DNA of 64,000 nt from JALHSW01 sp963720675 (GTDB lineage: Bacteria; Actinomycetota; Acidimicrobiia; IMCC26256; PALSA-555): NCBI GenBank assembly GCA_963720675.1, contig CAVRGH010000010.1, forward strand, positions 2,294,001-2,358,000, read 5' to 3'. A program made the translations under genes and the position numbers. Below are positions 52,166 to 63,022 of the stretch, piece by piece; the stretch's first letter is position 1; each line of letters starts with the position of its first letter. Under the pieces are notes generated by a model. It was given only the letters and a program-made list of their open reading frames with translations. It did no database searches and was not told the DNA's origin.

Positions 52166-53535
52166 GACCCGGCGCTGCCCGCGGCCTCGGCTGCCTTCCG
52201 AGCCGCAACCAGCACCGGATCCCAGACCGGCGCGAACGGTGGCGCGTACGCGAGATCGAGCGATGCAAGCTCTTCGGCCGGCATCTCGGTCCAGATCGCG
52301 GCGGCGAGCACGTCGATCCGCTTGGCGGCGCCTTCCTGTCCGACGATCTGCGCACCGAGCACGCGGCCACTCCCGCGCTCGGCGACGAGCTTCACGTGCA
52401 CCGGTGTCGACCCCGGGTAGTAGTGGGCGCGGGTCTCGCTCTCGATCGTGACGGCGATCGCGTCGAAACCGGCATCCTGCGCCTCCTGCTCGTTGAGGCC
52501 CGTGCGAGCGACCTCGTACGCGCAGATCTTCGAGATCGCCGTGCCGATCACGCCCGGGAACGACGCGTCGCCGCCCGCGACGTTGATGCCCGCGACCCGG
52601 CCCTGCTTGTTCGCGTGGGTCCCGAGAGCGATGGCAACCGGCCGCCGCGAGACGCGGTGGAACGTCTCGACGCAGTCGCCGGCGGCGAAGATGCCGTCGA
52701 CCGAGGTGCGCTGGTGGTCGTCGACGACGATCCCGTGGGTGACACCGACCGCGATCCCGGCGTCGGCCGCGAGCTGCGAGCCCGGTCGCACGCCGATCCC
52801 GAGGATCACGAGGTCGGCGGGGAAGCGCTCGTCGCCGGCAAGCACCGCGCGGACGCGTCCGTCCTCGACCTCGAACGCGTCGACGCTCGTCTCCAGGTGC
52901 AGTGAGATCCCGATCGCGCGGAGAGCGTCGGCCACGAGCGCGCCCACGTCGGGATCCAGGGTGGACATCGGTTGCAGGGCGTCGCAGACGACCGACACCT
53001 CCAGGCCCCGACGCACGAGCGCCTCGGCGAGCTCGAGCCCGACGTAGCCGCCGCCGACGACGACCGCGCGGTGCGGATCGGATCCGACCTGCGCGTCCAG
53101 CGCCGCGTGGACCGCGAGTCCGTCGGTGAGCGTCTGGACCCCGAAGACACCGGCCGCGTCGATGCCGGGGAACGGCGGACGGATGGGGACGGCACCGGTG
53201 GCGATGACGAGCTGGTCGAACGGCTCGTCCACGACGACGGCGTCGGCGAGTCGCCGCGCGTGCACCAGCCCCCGATCGGTGTCGATCGCCAGAACCTCGT
53301 GGCCGGTGCGCACGTCGATGCCGTGCTCGCGGTGCCCTTCGGGCGACCGCGCGATGAGCTGGTCGACGTCCGCGACGAGTCCGCCGACGTAGTACGGGAT
53401 CCCGCACGCTGCGTAGGAGGTGAAATCGCCGCGCTCGAAGCAGACGATCTGGAGCTCGGGGTCGCGTCGCTTCGCGATCGCGGCAGCCGACATCCCCGCG
53501 GCATCTCCGCCGACGACGACGAGTCGGGACGACAC
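52162..53535 (-). CDS. FAD-dependent pyridine-nucleotide disulfide oxidoreductase (CoA-disulfide reductase/NADH oxidase-like)
   Basis: A 457-residue flavoprotein. VVVGGDAAGMSAA is the FAD loop. Cys44 in SYAACGIPYYVGG is the single redox Cys of the CoADR/Nox group (SxNCGIPY pattern). VVVGGGYVGLELAEAL binds NAD(P)H and FAAGDCVE is the second FAD motif. SETRAHYYPGSTPVHVKLVAERGSGRVLGAQIVG opens the dimerisation domain. It could be a CoA-disulfide reductase, NADH oxidase or mycothiol-related reductase; the sequence alone does not decide. It converges on gmd (4-bp overlap of stops) and lies one base after a nitronate-monooxygenase gene on the same strand. Confidence 0.87.
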   Translation of the reverse strand: MSSRLVVVGGDAAGMSAAAIAKRRDPELQIVCFERGDFTSYAACGIPYYVGGLVADVDQLIARSPEGHREHGIDVRTGHEVLAIDTDRGLVHARRLADAVVVDEPFDQLVIATGAVPIRPPFPGIDAAGVFGVQTLTDGLAVHAALDAQVGSDPHRAVVVGGGYVGLELAEALVRRGLEVSVVCDALQPMSTLDPDVGALVADALRAIGISLHLETSVDAFEVEDGRVRAVLAGDERFPADLVILGIGVRPGSQLAADAGIAVGVTHGIVVDDHQRTSVDGIFAAGDCVETFHRVSRRPVAIALGTHANKQGRVAGINVAGGDASFPGVIGTAISKICAYEVARTGLNEQEAQDAGFDAIAVTIESETRAHYYPGSTPVHVKLVAERGSGRVLGAQIVGQEGAAKRIDVLAAAIWTEMPAEELASLDLAYAPPFAPVWDPVLVAARKAAEAAGSAGS

Positions 53536-53536
53536 G

Positions 53537-54511
53537 TCAGGCGCCGACGTGGGTGAGCGCTCGTTCGGCTTCCTCGACGAAACGGCCGACGAGCTCGCCC
53601 GCGGGGACGAGCTCGTCGATGGCGCCCACCCCCTGGCCGGCCGGGTAGCACTCGCGGTCCGGGTCGACGCCCTGGGCCCCGTCGCCCTCGGGGAGGTGCA
53701 AGAACCCGCCGGTCGACGCGACGACGAGCTGCTCGGGGAACGGCCGGAGCTCCTCGGGGTGCTCGTCGTAGTGCTGGGTGGTGTGATTGCGGACCACGCG
53801 CATCGGCTTGCCGCTGAAGGCCCGGCTCACGACCGTGCCGTCCTCGCCCGTCGTGAGCAGCGTGTCCTTGTAGCCGGGCGCGGAGCGGGCCTCGGGCGTC
53901 GCGATGAAGCGCGTGCCCACCCACACGCCGTCGGCACCGAGCATCAGTGCAGCCGCCAGACCGCGCCCGTCGAAGATTCCTCCGGCTGCGACGACCGGGA
54001 CGCGGTCCCCGACCGCGTCGACGATCTGGGGGACGAGCGGCATCGTGGCGACCGTACCGGTGTGGCCGCCCGCCTCGGTGCCCTGCGCGACGACGAGGTC
54101 ACAACCGGCTTCGACCGCGGCGACGGCGTGCCGCACCTTCCCGCACATGTTCACGACGAGCACGTTGTTGCGGTGGCACAGGTCGATGACCTCGCGCGGT
54201 ACCCCGAGCGCAGCCACGAACACCGGCACTCGCTCCTGGATCATGAGCTCGACGTTGTGGAGCATCTGATCGGGCAGCGCGGTGAGCAGGTCGACGCCGA
54301 ACGGCTTGTCCGTGAGCGCCTGCGTCGCGCGGATCTCCTCGACCATCTGCTCGCTCGACATCGCACCGGCACCGAGGCAGCCGAAGCCTCCGGCCTCCGA
54401 CACCGCGGCGACGAGCCGGTGGTACGACACGCCACCCATCCCCGCGAGCATCACCGGGTGCTCGATCTGCAGCACGTCCGTGAGTCGAGTACGAGTGAGT
54501 CGGGTCGGCAT
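53537..54511 (-). CDS. nitronate monooxygenase family flavoprotein
   Basis: FMN TIM-barrel protein of 324 residues, 2-nitropropane-dioxygenase type. IEHPVMLAGMGGVSYHRLVAAVSEAGGFGCLG, VVAQGTEAGGHTG (the phosphate-binding and catalytic-His stretch GxEAGGH), VPVVAAGGIFDGRGLAAALMLGADGVWVGTRFIATPEA and the late VPAGELVGRFVEEAERAL are all family features. Substrates could be nitronates or, in related enzymes, enoyl reductions. It precedes the flavin oxidoreductase (1 bp) on the minus strand; the two may form an operon. Divergent from purE by 22 bp. Confidence 0.9.
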   Translation of the reverse strand: MPTRLTRTRLTDVLQIEHPVMLAGMGGVSYHRLVAAVSEAGGFGCLGAGAMSSEQMVEEIRATQALTDKPFGVDLLTALPDQMLHNVELMIQERVPVFVAALGVPREVIDLCHRNNVLVVNMCGKVRHAVAAVEAGCDLVVAQGTEAGGHTGTVATMPLVPQIVDAVGDRVPVVAAGGIFDGRGLAAALMLGADGVWVGTRFIATPEARSAPGYKDTLLTTGEDGTVVSRAFSGKPMRVVRNHTTQHYDEHPEELRPFPEQLVVASTGGFLHLPEGDGAQGVDPDRECYPAGQGVGAIDELVPAGELVGRFVEEAERALTHVGA

Positions 54512-54533
54512 GGCCTCAGGCTAACGTCGGTTC

Positions 54534-55052
54534 GTGGCCGAATCTCCCACGCCGGCAGGACCGCTGGTGGGCGTGATCATGGGTAGCGACTCCGACCTGC
54601 GCGTCATGCAGGACGCGGTCGACGTGCTCGCGGAGTTCCGCGTCCCGCACGAGGTGCGCGTGGTCTCGGCTCATCGCACACCCGACGTCATGGTCGAGTA
54701 CGCGAGCACCGCGGTCGACCGCGGCCTGCGGGTGATCATCGCCGGCGCGGGTGGTGCCGCCCACCTCCCCGGCATGACCGCGTCGATGACGACGCTGCCG
54801 GTCATCGGAGTGCCGGTGCCCCTCGCGCAGCTCGACGGCCTCGACTCCCTGCTCTCGATCGTGCAGATGCCCGCCGGCATCCCGGTCGCGGCCGTGGCGA
54901 TCGGGAACGCGCGCAACGCGGCACTCCTCGCCGTGCGCATCCTCGCGACCGCCGATCACGAGCTGCAGGCCGAGCTGGCCCGGTTCGCCGACACCCTGGC
55001 CGACGCGGTCCGGGAGAAGGACGCCACCGTCCGGCGCAACGCCGAGGCCTGA
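54534..55052 (+). CDS. purE: N5-carboxyaminoimidazole ribonucleotide mutase
   Basis: A 172-residue class I PurE converting N5-CAIR to CAIR in purine synthesis. GVIMGSDSDLRVMQDAVDVL (phosphate loop), VVSAHRTPDVMVEYAS (catalytic His), VIIAGAGGAAHLPGMTASMTTLPVIGVPVP and VAIGNARNAALLAVRILA are diagnostic. The GTG at 54534 is the only start including the family N-terminus. purK, usually adjacent, is not in the window, so the PurK/PurE pair is separated here. The promoter must lie within the 22 bp to the divergent neighbour or inside its gene. Confidence 0.95.
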   Translation: MAESPTPAGPLVGVIMGSDSDLRVMQDAVDVLAEFRVPHEVRVVSAHRTPDVMVEYASTAVDRGLRVIIAGAGGAAHLPGMTASMTTLPVIGVPVPLAQLDGLDSLLSIVQMPAGIPVAAVAIGNARNAALLAVRILATADHELQAELARFADTLADAVREKDATVRRNAEA

Positions 55053-55087
55053 CCCGCGGTCCCCGGCGTCGAATAGGGTGCGCGGCC

Positions 55088-56642
55088 ATGTGGCCCGCAC
55101 CGCACGCCCAGGAACACCCCGAAAAGCCGGCGTACGTCATGGCGACGACCGGCGAGGTCGTCACCTACCGGGAGCTCGACGACCGGTCCAACCAGCTCGC
55201 GCAGCTCTTCGCCGCCCGCGGATTGGGCTTCGGTGACCACATCGCGATCTTCATGGAGAACACCGACCGCTACCTCGAGGTGGCCTGGGCCGCGCAACGT
55301 TCGGGCCTCTACTTCACGCCGATCAACTACCACTTCAACGCGGAGGAGGTCGCATACATCGTCGAGAACTGCGACGCGTCCGCGCTCGTGACGTCGGTCG
55401 GGCTCGCAGAGGTCGCGAGCGCGGCGACCGACCTGTTGCCTCCCGCGGTGGAGACCCGACTCGTGGTGGGCGGTGCGCTCGCCGGCTACGAGCCGTACGA
55501 GGAAGCGATCGCTGCGTACCCGGCCGAGCCGCTCGCCGAAGAGCTCGAGGGTCACGCGATGATGTACTCGTCGGGAACCACCGGTCGACCCAAGGGGATC
55601 AAGTACCGCTTGGAACGCAAGCCGATCGGGAACCCGAGCGTCGCGCTGGCCGGCTTCCAGGCCGACGTACGGGATCGACGCCGACACGGTGTACCTGTCG
55701 CCCGCGCCCCTGTACCACGCGGCCCCGCTCCAGTTCTGCATCGGTGTCAACCGGTTCGGTGGCACCGACGTGATCCTCGAGCACTTCGATCCCGAGGCCT
55801 GCCTCGCCGCGATCGAGAAGTACCGCGTCACGCACGCGCAGTTCGTCCCGACGATGTTCGTTCGCATGCTGAAGCTCCCGGAGGAGGTGCGTGCGAAGTA
55901 CGACGTCTCGTCCCTGCAGCTCGCGATCCACGCCGCCGCGCCCTGTCCCGTCGAGATCAAGCGGCAGATGATCGAGTGGTGGGGACCGATCGTCTACGAG
56001 TACTACGCGTCGACCGAGGGCATGGGCTCCACCCAGATCACGAGCGAGGAGTGGCTCGCACACCCGGGATCGGTCGGTCGTCCGTTCTTCACGACCCTCC
56101 ACATCCTCGGAGAGGACGGCGAGGAGCTGCCCCTCGGCGAACCTGGCGTGGTGTGGTTCGAACCGGGTGAGCGGACGATGGACTTCGAGTACCACAAGGA
56201 CGCCGAGAAGACCGCCGGCACCCGCGACGAGCACGGCTGGGCGTCGGTGGGCGACATCGGGTACCTCGACGACGAGGGTTACCTGTACCTCACCGACCGC
56301 CGCGACTTCATGATCGTGTCGGGTGGCGTGAACATCTACCCCCAGGAAGCGGAGAACCTGCTGATCACCCACCCGAGGGTGATGGACGCAGCGGTGTTCG
56401 GGATCCCCGACGCGGAGATGGGCCAGCGGGTCCATGCCGTGGCCCAACCGGTCGACTTCGCGGATGCTGGACCGGAGCTCGAGCGAGAGCTCCTCGCGTT
56501 CTGCCGCGACAAGCTCGCGCACTACAAGTGCCCCAAGGCGATCGACTTCGATCCCGAGCTCCCCCGGCAACCGACGGGGAAGCTCTACAAGCGGCTGCTC
56601 CGTGACCGGTACTGGGGCGACTCACAGAGCCGGATCGTCTGA
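55088..56642 (+). CDS. acyl-CoA synthetase (AMP-forming), frame break near 55670
   Basis: Long-chain-type acyl-CoA synthetase of about 518 residues. First half: YRELDDRSNQLAQLF, IFMENTDRYLEVAWAAQRSGLYFTPINYHF, and MMYSSGTTGRPKGIKYRL (P-loop). Second half, in a shifted frame after about 55670: YLSPAPLYHAAPLQFC, YYASTEGMGSTQI, GWASVGDIGYLDDEGYLYLTDRRDFMIVSGGVNIYPQEAE and QPTGKLYKRLLRDRYW. The FxNYHFNAEEVAYI segment is typical of FadD-like enzymes acting on medium or steroid side-chain acids. A one-base change in FQADVRDR / YGIDADTVYL joins the halves. ATG at 55088, 35 bp after purE. Confidence 0.87.
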
Positions 56643-56654
56643 GTCCTGCCTTCG

Positions 56655-57458
56655 ATGACGGACCCCTACGGCGCCCTGCTCGACGACCTGGTCGCGGAGC
56701 ACGCGAGCCTCGACGAGCTGGTCCAGGGCCTCGACGACGCGGGGTGGGCGACACCGACGCCGTCGGAGGGGTGGACGGTGCACGACCAGGTCGCGCACCT
56801 CGCGGCGAGCGAGGAATGGGCGGCGCTCGCGCTCACCGAGCCCGAGCGGTTCCGCGCCGAGTCGTCAGCGCTGAACGAGGACCCGGTCGCGCGCGCGGCG
56901 GAGACGCGCAGCGGACTCCTGGCGCGTCGAGCACCCCCCGACACCGACGCCCTCGCGTGGTGGCACCTCGGACGGGCCACGATGGTCGATCGGCTGCGCG
57001 ACCACGGCCCGAAGGACCGGATCCCGTGGTTCGGGCCCGACATGTCGGCGATGTCGTTCGCGACTGCTCGGCTCATGGAGACGTGGGCACACGGTGTCGA
57101 CGTCGCGGACGCGATCGGGGTGGTACGTGAGCCCACCGACCGGCTGCGCCACATCGCCGACCTGGGTGTCCGCACCCGGGGCTTCGCCTACGTCTCGCGC
57201 GGCATGGAGCTCCCCGACTCGCCGATCCGCATCGACCTCGCGACCCCCGACGGCGACGACGTGTGGTCCTGGGGTCCGGCCGAGGCGACCGACTCCGTGC
57301 TCGGGTCCGCCCTCGACTTCTGCCTCGTGGTGACGCAGCGCCGCAACCCCCTCGACACCGACCTCCACGTCACCGGGCCCGCTGCGATCGAGTGGATGGG
57401 GGTCGCGCAGGCCTTCGCCGGCGTACCGACCACCCACCGCCCACCGCGCACCCCTTGA
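56655..57458 (+). CDS. TIGR03084-type / DinB-MDMPI metal-binding protein
   Basis: A 267-residue protein of the mycothiol-dependent maleylpyruvate-isomerase-like (MDMPI, DinB-fold) superfamily, group TIGR03084. LVQGLDDAGWATPTPSEGWTVHDQVAHLAASEEWAALAL has the metal-binding His, AWWHLGRATMVDRL and FATARLMETWAHGVDVADA the others. The C-terminal domain contains WSWGPAEATDSVLGSALDFCLVVTQRRN. In this fold three His bind a divalent metal and mycothiol can be the thiol cofactor. The substrate is not known; the acyl-CoA neighbours suggest an unusual fatty-acid or steroid role. ATG at 56655. Confidence 0.85.
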   Translation: MTDPYGALLDDLVAEHASLDELVQGLDDAGWATPTPSEGWTVHDQVAHLAASEEWAALALTEPERFRAESSALNEDPVARAAETRSGLLARRAPPDTDALAWWHLGRATMVDRLRDHGPKDRIPWFGPDMSAMSFATARLMETWAHGVDVADAIGVVREPTDRLRHIADLGVRTRGFAYVSRGMELPDSPIRIDLATPDGDDVWSWGPAEATDSVLGSALDFCLVVTQRRNPLDTDLHVTGPAAIEWMGVAQAFAGVPTTHRPPRTP

Positions 57459-57468
57459 CTGGATGCGA

Positions 57469-58272
57469 TCAGGCGCCGGTGAACTCCGGGGGGCGCTTGG
57501 CGACGAAGGCGGCGACGCCTTCCTGACCGTCGGCCGAACCACCGGCGAGCACCATCCGCGTTGCCTCGTGCGCGAGCTGGGCGTCGAGCGTCGCGGCCAG
57601 CGACGACCGGATCAACGCCTTGGCCGACCCGAGCGCCTTCGGGGCGCCGGCCACGAGCGCCGAGACGAGCACGTCCACCGCATCGTCCAGCTCGCCCTCC
57701 TCGACGACCCGGTTGACGAGGCCCCAGTCGCACGCCTCCTCGGCCGACAGCACGCGGTTCGTCAGCGCCAGCTCGAGCGCTCGCCGCATCCCGATCGAGC
57801 GCGGGAGGTACCACGTCGACCCACCGTCGGGCACCAGGCCGATCGCCGTGTACGCCATCACGAACTTCGTGGACGCCGTCGCGATCGCGAGATCGGCACC
57901 GGCGACGAGGGCCAACCCGGCACCGGCGGCGCTCCCCTGGACCGCGGCCACCACCGGCGCGTCGAGCGCGGCGAGCAGCTCGACCGCGGGGTGCAGCTCG
58001 GCGAGGACCGCGTGCAGCTCGTCGGCGAGTCCGTCGCCCGCGCCCGCGAAGGACGGCACGTCGCCACCTCCGCAGAAGCGTGCCCCCGCGCCGCGTAGGA
58101 CGATCACTCGAACGCCCTCGGACGCGGCGATCTCGGCCACGGCGTCCTTCAGCGCCTTCGCCAGCGCGACATCGATCGCGTTCGCGGCGTCGGGGCGGTT
58201 GAGCGTGAGGTGGGCGACGCCGTCGCGGACGTCGAGCAGGACTGCCTGGTCAGAGGACGGGCGTGCGGACAC
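57469..58272 (-). CDS. enoyl-CoA hydratase/isomerase family protein
   Basis: A 267-residue crotonase-fold enzyme. LNRPDAANAIDVALAKAL, VIVLRGAGARFCGGGDVPSF (oxyanion loop GAGxxFCGGGD), VAAVQGSAAGAGLALVAGADLAIAT (second oxyanion Gly) and AIGLVPDGGSTWYLPRSIGMRRALEL are typical. A Asp/Glu at VPDGG (rather than both Glu) points to an isomerase or hydratase of PaaG-like type. It lies 15 bp after the acyl-CoA dehydrogenase gene on the minus strand, so they probably act in sequence on the same acyl-CoA. ATG at 58272. Confidence 0.9.
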   Translation of the reverse strand: MSARPSSDQAVLLDVRDGVAHLTLNRPDAANAIDVALAKALKDAVAEIAASEGVRVIVLRGAGARFCGGGDVPSFAGAGDGLADELHAVLAELHPAVELLAALDAPVVAAVQGSAAGAGLALVAGADLAIATASTKFVMAYTAIGLVPDGGSTWYLPRSIGMRRALELALTNRVLSAEEACDWGLVNRVVEEGELDDAVDVLVSALVAGAPKALGSAKALIRSSLAATLDAQLAHEATRMVLAGGSADGQEGVAAFVAKRPPEFTGA

Positions 58273-58287
58273 GGCGGCTCCAGTTCG

Positions 58288-59497
58288 TCAACGGGGGATC
58301 TCGCGGAACGGACGGTCGACATCGACCCGGGGCTCGGGCGGGAGGCCGAGCACCCGCTCGCCGACGATGTTGCGCTGGATCTCGTCGGTGCCCCCGCGGA
58401 TCGAGATGGACGGTGCGGTGAGGAAGAGCGTCTGCCACTCGGCGATCTCGTCCTCGGCATGGGCGCCGGGGTCGCCGGGGATCGCAGCGACGGCGTCCGC
58501 GCCCAGGAGCCCGAGCGCGAGGTCGGCGCTGGCCTTGAACATCGCGCTCCCCCGCAGCTTCGTCCCCGACCCCTCGGGGCCCGGCGCGCGCCCGGCACGC
58601 GCACCGTCGCGAGCTCGCCGGACCGTGAGGCGCGCTGACCTCGCTCGCGACGTACGCCGCGTGCACGGCATCGCTCCGCACCGGGTCGGCGCCCTGACGC
58701 GCCGCCAGCTCCAGCAGCCGGTGCATCGGGGTACCCAACCCGGTGTTGGTCGCGGCGATCGCACCGCGCTCGTTCGCCAGCGCGGCCCGGGCCACGGGCC
58801 AGCCCTCCCCGACGTCACCGATGCGGTCGGTGTCGGGGACGACCACCTCGTCGAGGAACACCTCGCTGAAGTGCGCGTCGCCGTTCATCTGCCGCAGCGG
58901 GCGGATGTCGACCCCGGGCGCGTCCATGCGCACCGCGAACGCGGTGATCCCCGCGTGCTTCGCGACGTCGGGGTCGGTGCGGGCGAGGAGGAAGCCCCAG
59001 TGCGCGTAGTGGCCGCGGCTCGTCCACACCTTCTGCCCGGTGACGTGCCACTCGTCGCCGTCGCGCACCGCGCGCGTCGACACGTTGGCGAGGTCGGAAC
59101 CTGCGCCCGGCTCCGAGAACAGCTGGCACCAGATCTCTGCGCCGCGACGGATCGGGGGGAGCCAGCGGGCCCGCTGCGCGTCGTCGGCCAGCGCCAGGAT
59201 CGTCGGACCGGCGACGTGCAGCCCGACGAGGTACGGGTACAGGTCGGGTTGCGCGTACCGGGCGAGCTCGCGGGCGATGTCGCCGACCTCGGAGGCCGGC
59301 GCGCCGCGCCCGCCGTGCTCGCGTGGCCACGTCGGGGTCGCCCAGCCACCCTCGGCGAGGACCTCGAGGTACGCCCGGCCGGGTGCGAGATCGTCCTGAC
59401 CCGCACCGAGGACCGCCACGGTGTCGTCGTCGGTGCGCTCGAGGAGCCGGCCCGCGATCGACGCGTCGAGCTCTTCACGGAGCGCGGGCACATCCAC
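58288..59497 (-). CDS. acyl-CoA dehydrogenase, frame break near 58600
   Basis: FAD acyl-CoA dehydrogenase. GGWATPTWPREHGGRGAP, CQLFSEPGAGSDLANVSTRA, QKVWTSRGHYAHWGFLLARTDP and NGDAHFSEVFLDEVVVPDTDRIGD are the N-terminal and barrel domains. The C-terminal part (LALGLLGADAVAAIPG, SISIRGGTDEIQRNIVGERVLGLPPEPR) is in another frame, with the change near 58570-58640. The RGGTDEIQRNIVGER end is characteristic of the FadE groups used in steroid or branched-chain degradation, in which GGT replaces the EGT of the classic catalytic Glu motif. Such enzymes often act as heterotetramers. GTG start at 59497, 16 bp from the ABC exporter gene end. Confidence 0.87.
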
Positions 59498-59513
59498 GCC
59501 GCCGAGCGTACGG

Positions 59514-62199
59514 CTACTCGCTGGCGATCGCGTCGAGCACGTTCAGCCGGGCCGCGCGACGCGCCGGAGGCATGCCGGACAGCAGCCCGGCCAGGCCCGC
59601 GAGCACCACGAGGACGATCAGCTGCCCCACGGGCACGGACAGGTCGATGCCCTCGCTCGCGAGCGCCGTGATGATCGCGATGCCGAAGACCAGGCCGATC
59701 ACGAGACCCAGCAGCGAACCGAAGATCGCGACGACCACGGCCTCCCCGCGCACCATGCGGCGCATCTGCTTCCGGGTCATGCCGACTGCGCGCAGCAACC
59801 CGATCTCGCGGGTCCGCTCGTAGATGGAGAGTGCGAGCGTGTTGATGATCCCGATCAGGGCGATCAGGATCGCGAACAGCAGCAGCACGTACATGAGCCC
59901 GAGGATCTGGTTGAACTGCGCGATCTGGCGGTCCTTGAACTCGGCCTTGTTCTCGGCCTCGATGCCGCCGATGTCCGCCGCGACCTGTTTGACGATCGTG
60001 TTGGCTTCCTTCGTCGACGCGTCGGCCGGCTTCCGGACGAACACGAAGAGGTCGGTGGCGTCGGTGAAGCGTTGCTCCCACTGGTCGGTGTCGGGATCGA
60101 ATCCGAGGACGTAGTCGCTGTTCGAGCCGATCGCCTTGGTGTCCGTGAACACCCCGGCGACCTGGACGGGCTCCACGCCGGCTCCGGCCGGGAACCGCAT
60201 CGGGAGGTACGTGCCCTTGTGGCACAGCACCTTCTTCAGCGTCACGTCGGCGTCGGCGACGCACTCACGCGAGTCGGCGACGGTGTCGGCGACCACCACT
60301 CCGCCGGCGCGGAGCGCGGCCTTGTCGAGCGTTCCCCGGAGGGGGACCTCGCTCGTCTCTCGGAAGTTCGCGGTGGCGCCGAGCACCTCGGTGCCCTCCC
60401 CGCCGACCTCCACGGTGCCCGAGCGGTACTGGACGACCGTGCCCGGGCTCCCGAACTGCGCGTCGAACTCCGAGCGCACCTGCGTCGCGGCGTCGGGAGA
60501 GAAGGGCGCGAAGTTCTTGGGCGACAGGATGAAGTCGGCGCGGGTCTGGTCGTCGATCGCGGTCGAGATCGTCGCCTTGAAGGACGCCCCGAAGATCGAG
60601 ATCAGCGTGACGAGCGCGAGGCCGATCATGAGGGCGGCAGCGGTCGACGCGGTGCGGCGCGGGTTGCGCATGGCGTTCTGCTGAGCGAGCACGCCGGTGA
60701 TGCTCTTGCGTCGCTCTGCCGGATACGTGATCGCGCGCGCGGCAGGACGAGCGAGCAGTGGGCTGAGCATCGCAACGCCGATGAAGACGATCGCGGCCGA
60801 GATCCCCACCGACAGCGCGGCGGTGCTGCCTGCGGCGATCAAGAGGCCGTAGCCGAGGATGGCGGCGCCGACGATGGTGAGGACCGTCCCCCACACGTAG
60901 CGGCGGCGCCCGGACGTGCCCGTGAGGGTCTGTTCGCGCAGGGCCGAGATCGGCGGCACGCGCGCCGCTCGTCGCGCCGGCGCGATCGCGGAGACGAACG
61001 TGACGAGTGTGCCCACGATGAGCGACACGACGATCGTGCGGGGCTGGATCTCGAGCGGGCCGCTCGGGAGGTCGATGCCGAACGCGCTGAGGAGCCCTTC
61101 GAGCGGCTTCACCAGCAGGATGCCGAGCCCGAGCCCGACGACGGACGAGAAGAGACCCACGACGAGGGCCTCGACCGCCACCGACGTCACGACCTGCCCG
61201 CCGCTCGCGCCGAGCGCGCGCATCAGCCCGATCTCCCGGGTGCGCTGCGCGACGGTGATCGAGAAGGTGTTGTAGATGATGAATGCACCCACGAAGAGCG
61301 AGATGAGGGCGAAGATCAGCAGGAACGTGTTGAAGAAGGACAGGTTGTCCTTGATCGCATCCGACTGCTCCTTCGCCAGCTGGTCGCCCGTGATGGCCTG
61401 CAGCCTCGGCACCGTCGTGCCGTCGGTGGCCAGGTCGGTGCGGAACGCCGGGAGCTGCTTGCGGATCGCGTCCCGGAGCTCGATCTGGCTGACGTCGGGC
61501 TCGGCGCGCACCTCGATCGAGTCCCACTGCCCGACGCGGTTCATCACCGCTTGGGCCGTCTTCGGGGTGAAGGCGGCGAGCGTGGCCCCGGCCAGACCGT
61601 CCGTCTTGCCGCCGAACTCGAACGCTCCCGTGAGCGTGAAGGTCCTCGGCTCCACCGTGAGGAACGTGATCGTGACCTGATCACCGATCTTGAAGTTGCC
61701 GTCCTCGGCCGTCTTCACGTCGAGCGCGACCTCGTCGGGACTGGCCGGCTGGCGCCCGACGTCGCCCCGGTACTTCACCAGGTCGAGCGACTGGTTGACC
61801 GATCGCCCCTTCGGATACCAGGTGGTGCCGAAGGTCGGCGCCTGGTGCTGGATCGCCTCTCCGTCCTTGCCCTGGACGAGGGCGTACTGGAACACCGTGC
61901 CCTGGGCCCGCTGCACTCCCGGCACCGTGCGCACGAGCGCGTCGAGCCCCTCCGGCACCGGGGGACGGGTTTCGGCCCCGTTGCCGTTCTGGCCTTCGGC
62001 CTTGAACGGCTCCTGCGCGCGCACGACCGAGTCGACGCCCTTGGTCGCGTCGACGAAGAGGCTGTCGAACACGCTGCCGAGCGTGTCGGTGAGCACGAAC
62101 GTGCCCGCCATGAACGCGACGCCGAGGATGACCGCGATCGACGTGAGGGCGAGGCGGAACTTCGCGCGCGAAGAGGTTCTTGAGAGTGAGCCGACCCAC
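59514..62199 (-). CDS. ABC transporter permease with two FtsX domains, frame break near 62165
   Basis: MacB/FtsX-type membrane component of about 894 residues. The N-terminus MGRLTLKNLFAR is joined, after a one-base change near 62165, to a first helix ending VAFMAGTFVLTDTLG. A large periplasmic domain (VVRAQEPFKAEGQNG to FRTDLATDG) is followed by three helices (IIYNTFSITVAQRTREIGLMRALGASGGQV is the FtsX signature). A second copy repeats after NAMRNPRRTASTAAALMIGLALV: a second periplasmic domain, then IINTLALSIYERTREIGLLRAVGMTRKQM. This double-FtsX layout is typical of lipoprotein or antibiotic exporters. It pairs with the ATPase 6 bp upstream. Confidence 0.9.
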
Positions 62200-62205
62200 G
62201 TTCGA

Positions 62206-62971
62206 TCAGGCCCCGAGCTGCTTCATCTTGTCGATCACGGTGTCGGGTGTCGGACCGGTGATCTCGTCGACGATCTTGCCGTCGGCGAGGAACACCACCC
62301 GGTCCGCGTAGCTCGCCGCGCCCGGATCGTGCGTGACCATCACGATCGTCTGACCGAGGTCGTCGACCGCGCGCCGCATGAACCCGAGGATCTCGGCGCC
62401 CGACTTGGAGTCGAGGTTCCCGGTGGGCTCGTCGGCGAAGACGATGTCGGGGCTGCCCACGAGGGCGCGCGCCACCGCGACCCGCTGCTGCTGCCCGCCG
62501 GAGAGCTCGGTCGGCTTGTGCGTCAGCCGGTTGCGCAGGTTCACCGTGTCGACGATGCGGTCGAACGCGGCCTGGTCCGGCTTCTTGCCGGCGAGCGACA
62601 GCGGCAACGTGATGTTCTCCGCCGCAGTCAGCGTGGGGATGAGGTTGTACGACTGGAAGATGAAGCCGATGTTGTCGCGCCGGATGAGCGTGAGCTGCTT
62701 CTCCGACGTTGCGCTGATCTCGATGTCACCGAGGAACACCTGCCCCGAGGTGAGGCGGTCGAGACCGGCGAGGCAGTGGAGCAGCGTGGACTTCCCGGAT
62801 CCCGACGGGCCCATGATCGCCGTGAACTTGTGCCGCGGCGAACTCGACGTTCACGTCGTCGAGCGCACGAACCTCGGCCTCGCCGGCGCCGTAGACCTTC
62901 TGCGCGTCGACGACCCGTGCGGCGACCTCGGTCGCGGGCGGGGCGGCGTTCGAGGGGGCGGTAGTGGTCAC
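62206..62971 (-). CDS. ABC transporter ATP-binding protein (MacB/LolD-like), frame break near 62835
   Basis: ATPase partner of the permease that follows. DAQKVYGAGEAEVRALDDVNVEFAA is the family start; Walker A is MGPSGSGKSTLL, the Q-loop FIFQSYNLIPTLTAAENI, the signature LSGGQQQRVAVARALVGSPDIVFADEPTGNLDSKSG (LSGGQ, Walker B, D-loop), and VMVTHDPGAASYADRVVFLADGKIVD the H-loop. The Walker A part and the lead are in different frames, joined by one base near 62835. GTG start at 62971. The TAAENI and NLDSKSG variants match the MacB/LolD group, usually moving lipoproteins or peptides out of the membrane. Confidence 0.93.
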
Positions 62972-63022
62972 GAGCAGGGCTCCTCGGTCGTGGGGGTGGC
63001 CCGTTCGGGGGACCCCGACAAA

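Noticed and set aside
59421..62183. Open frame of about 920 codons on the plus strand
   Set aside because: Antisense shadow of the ABC permease; composition is repetitive acidic/basic and no domain is visible.
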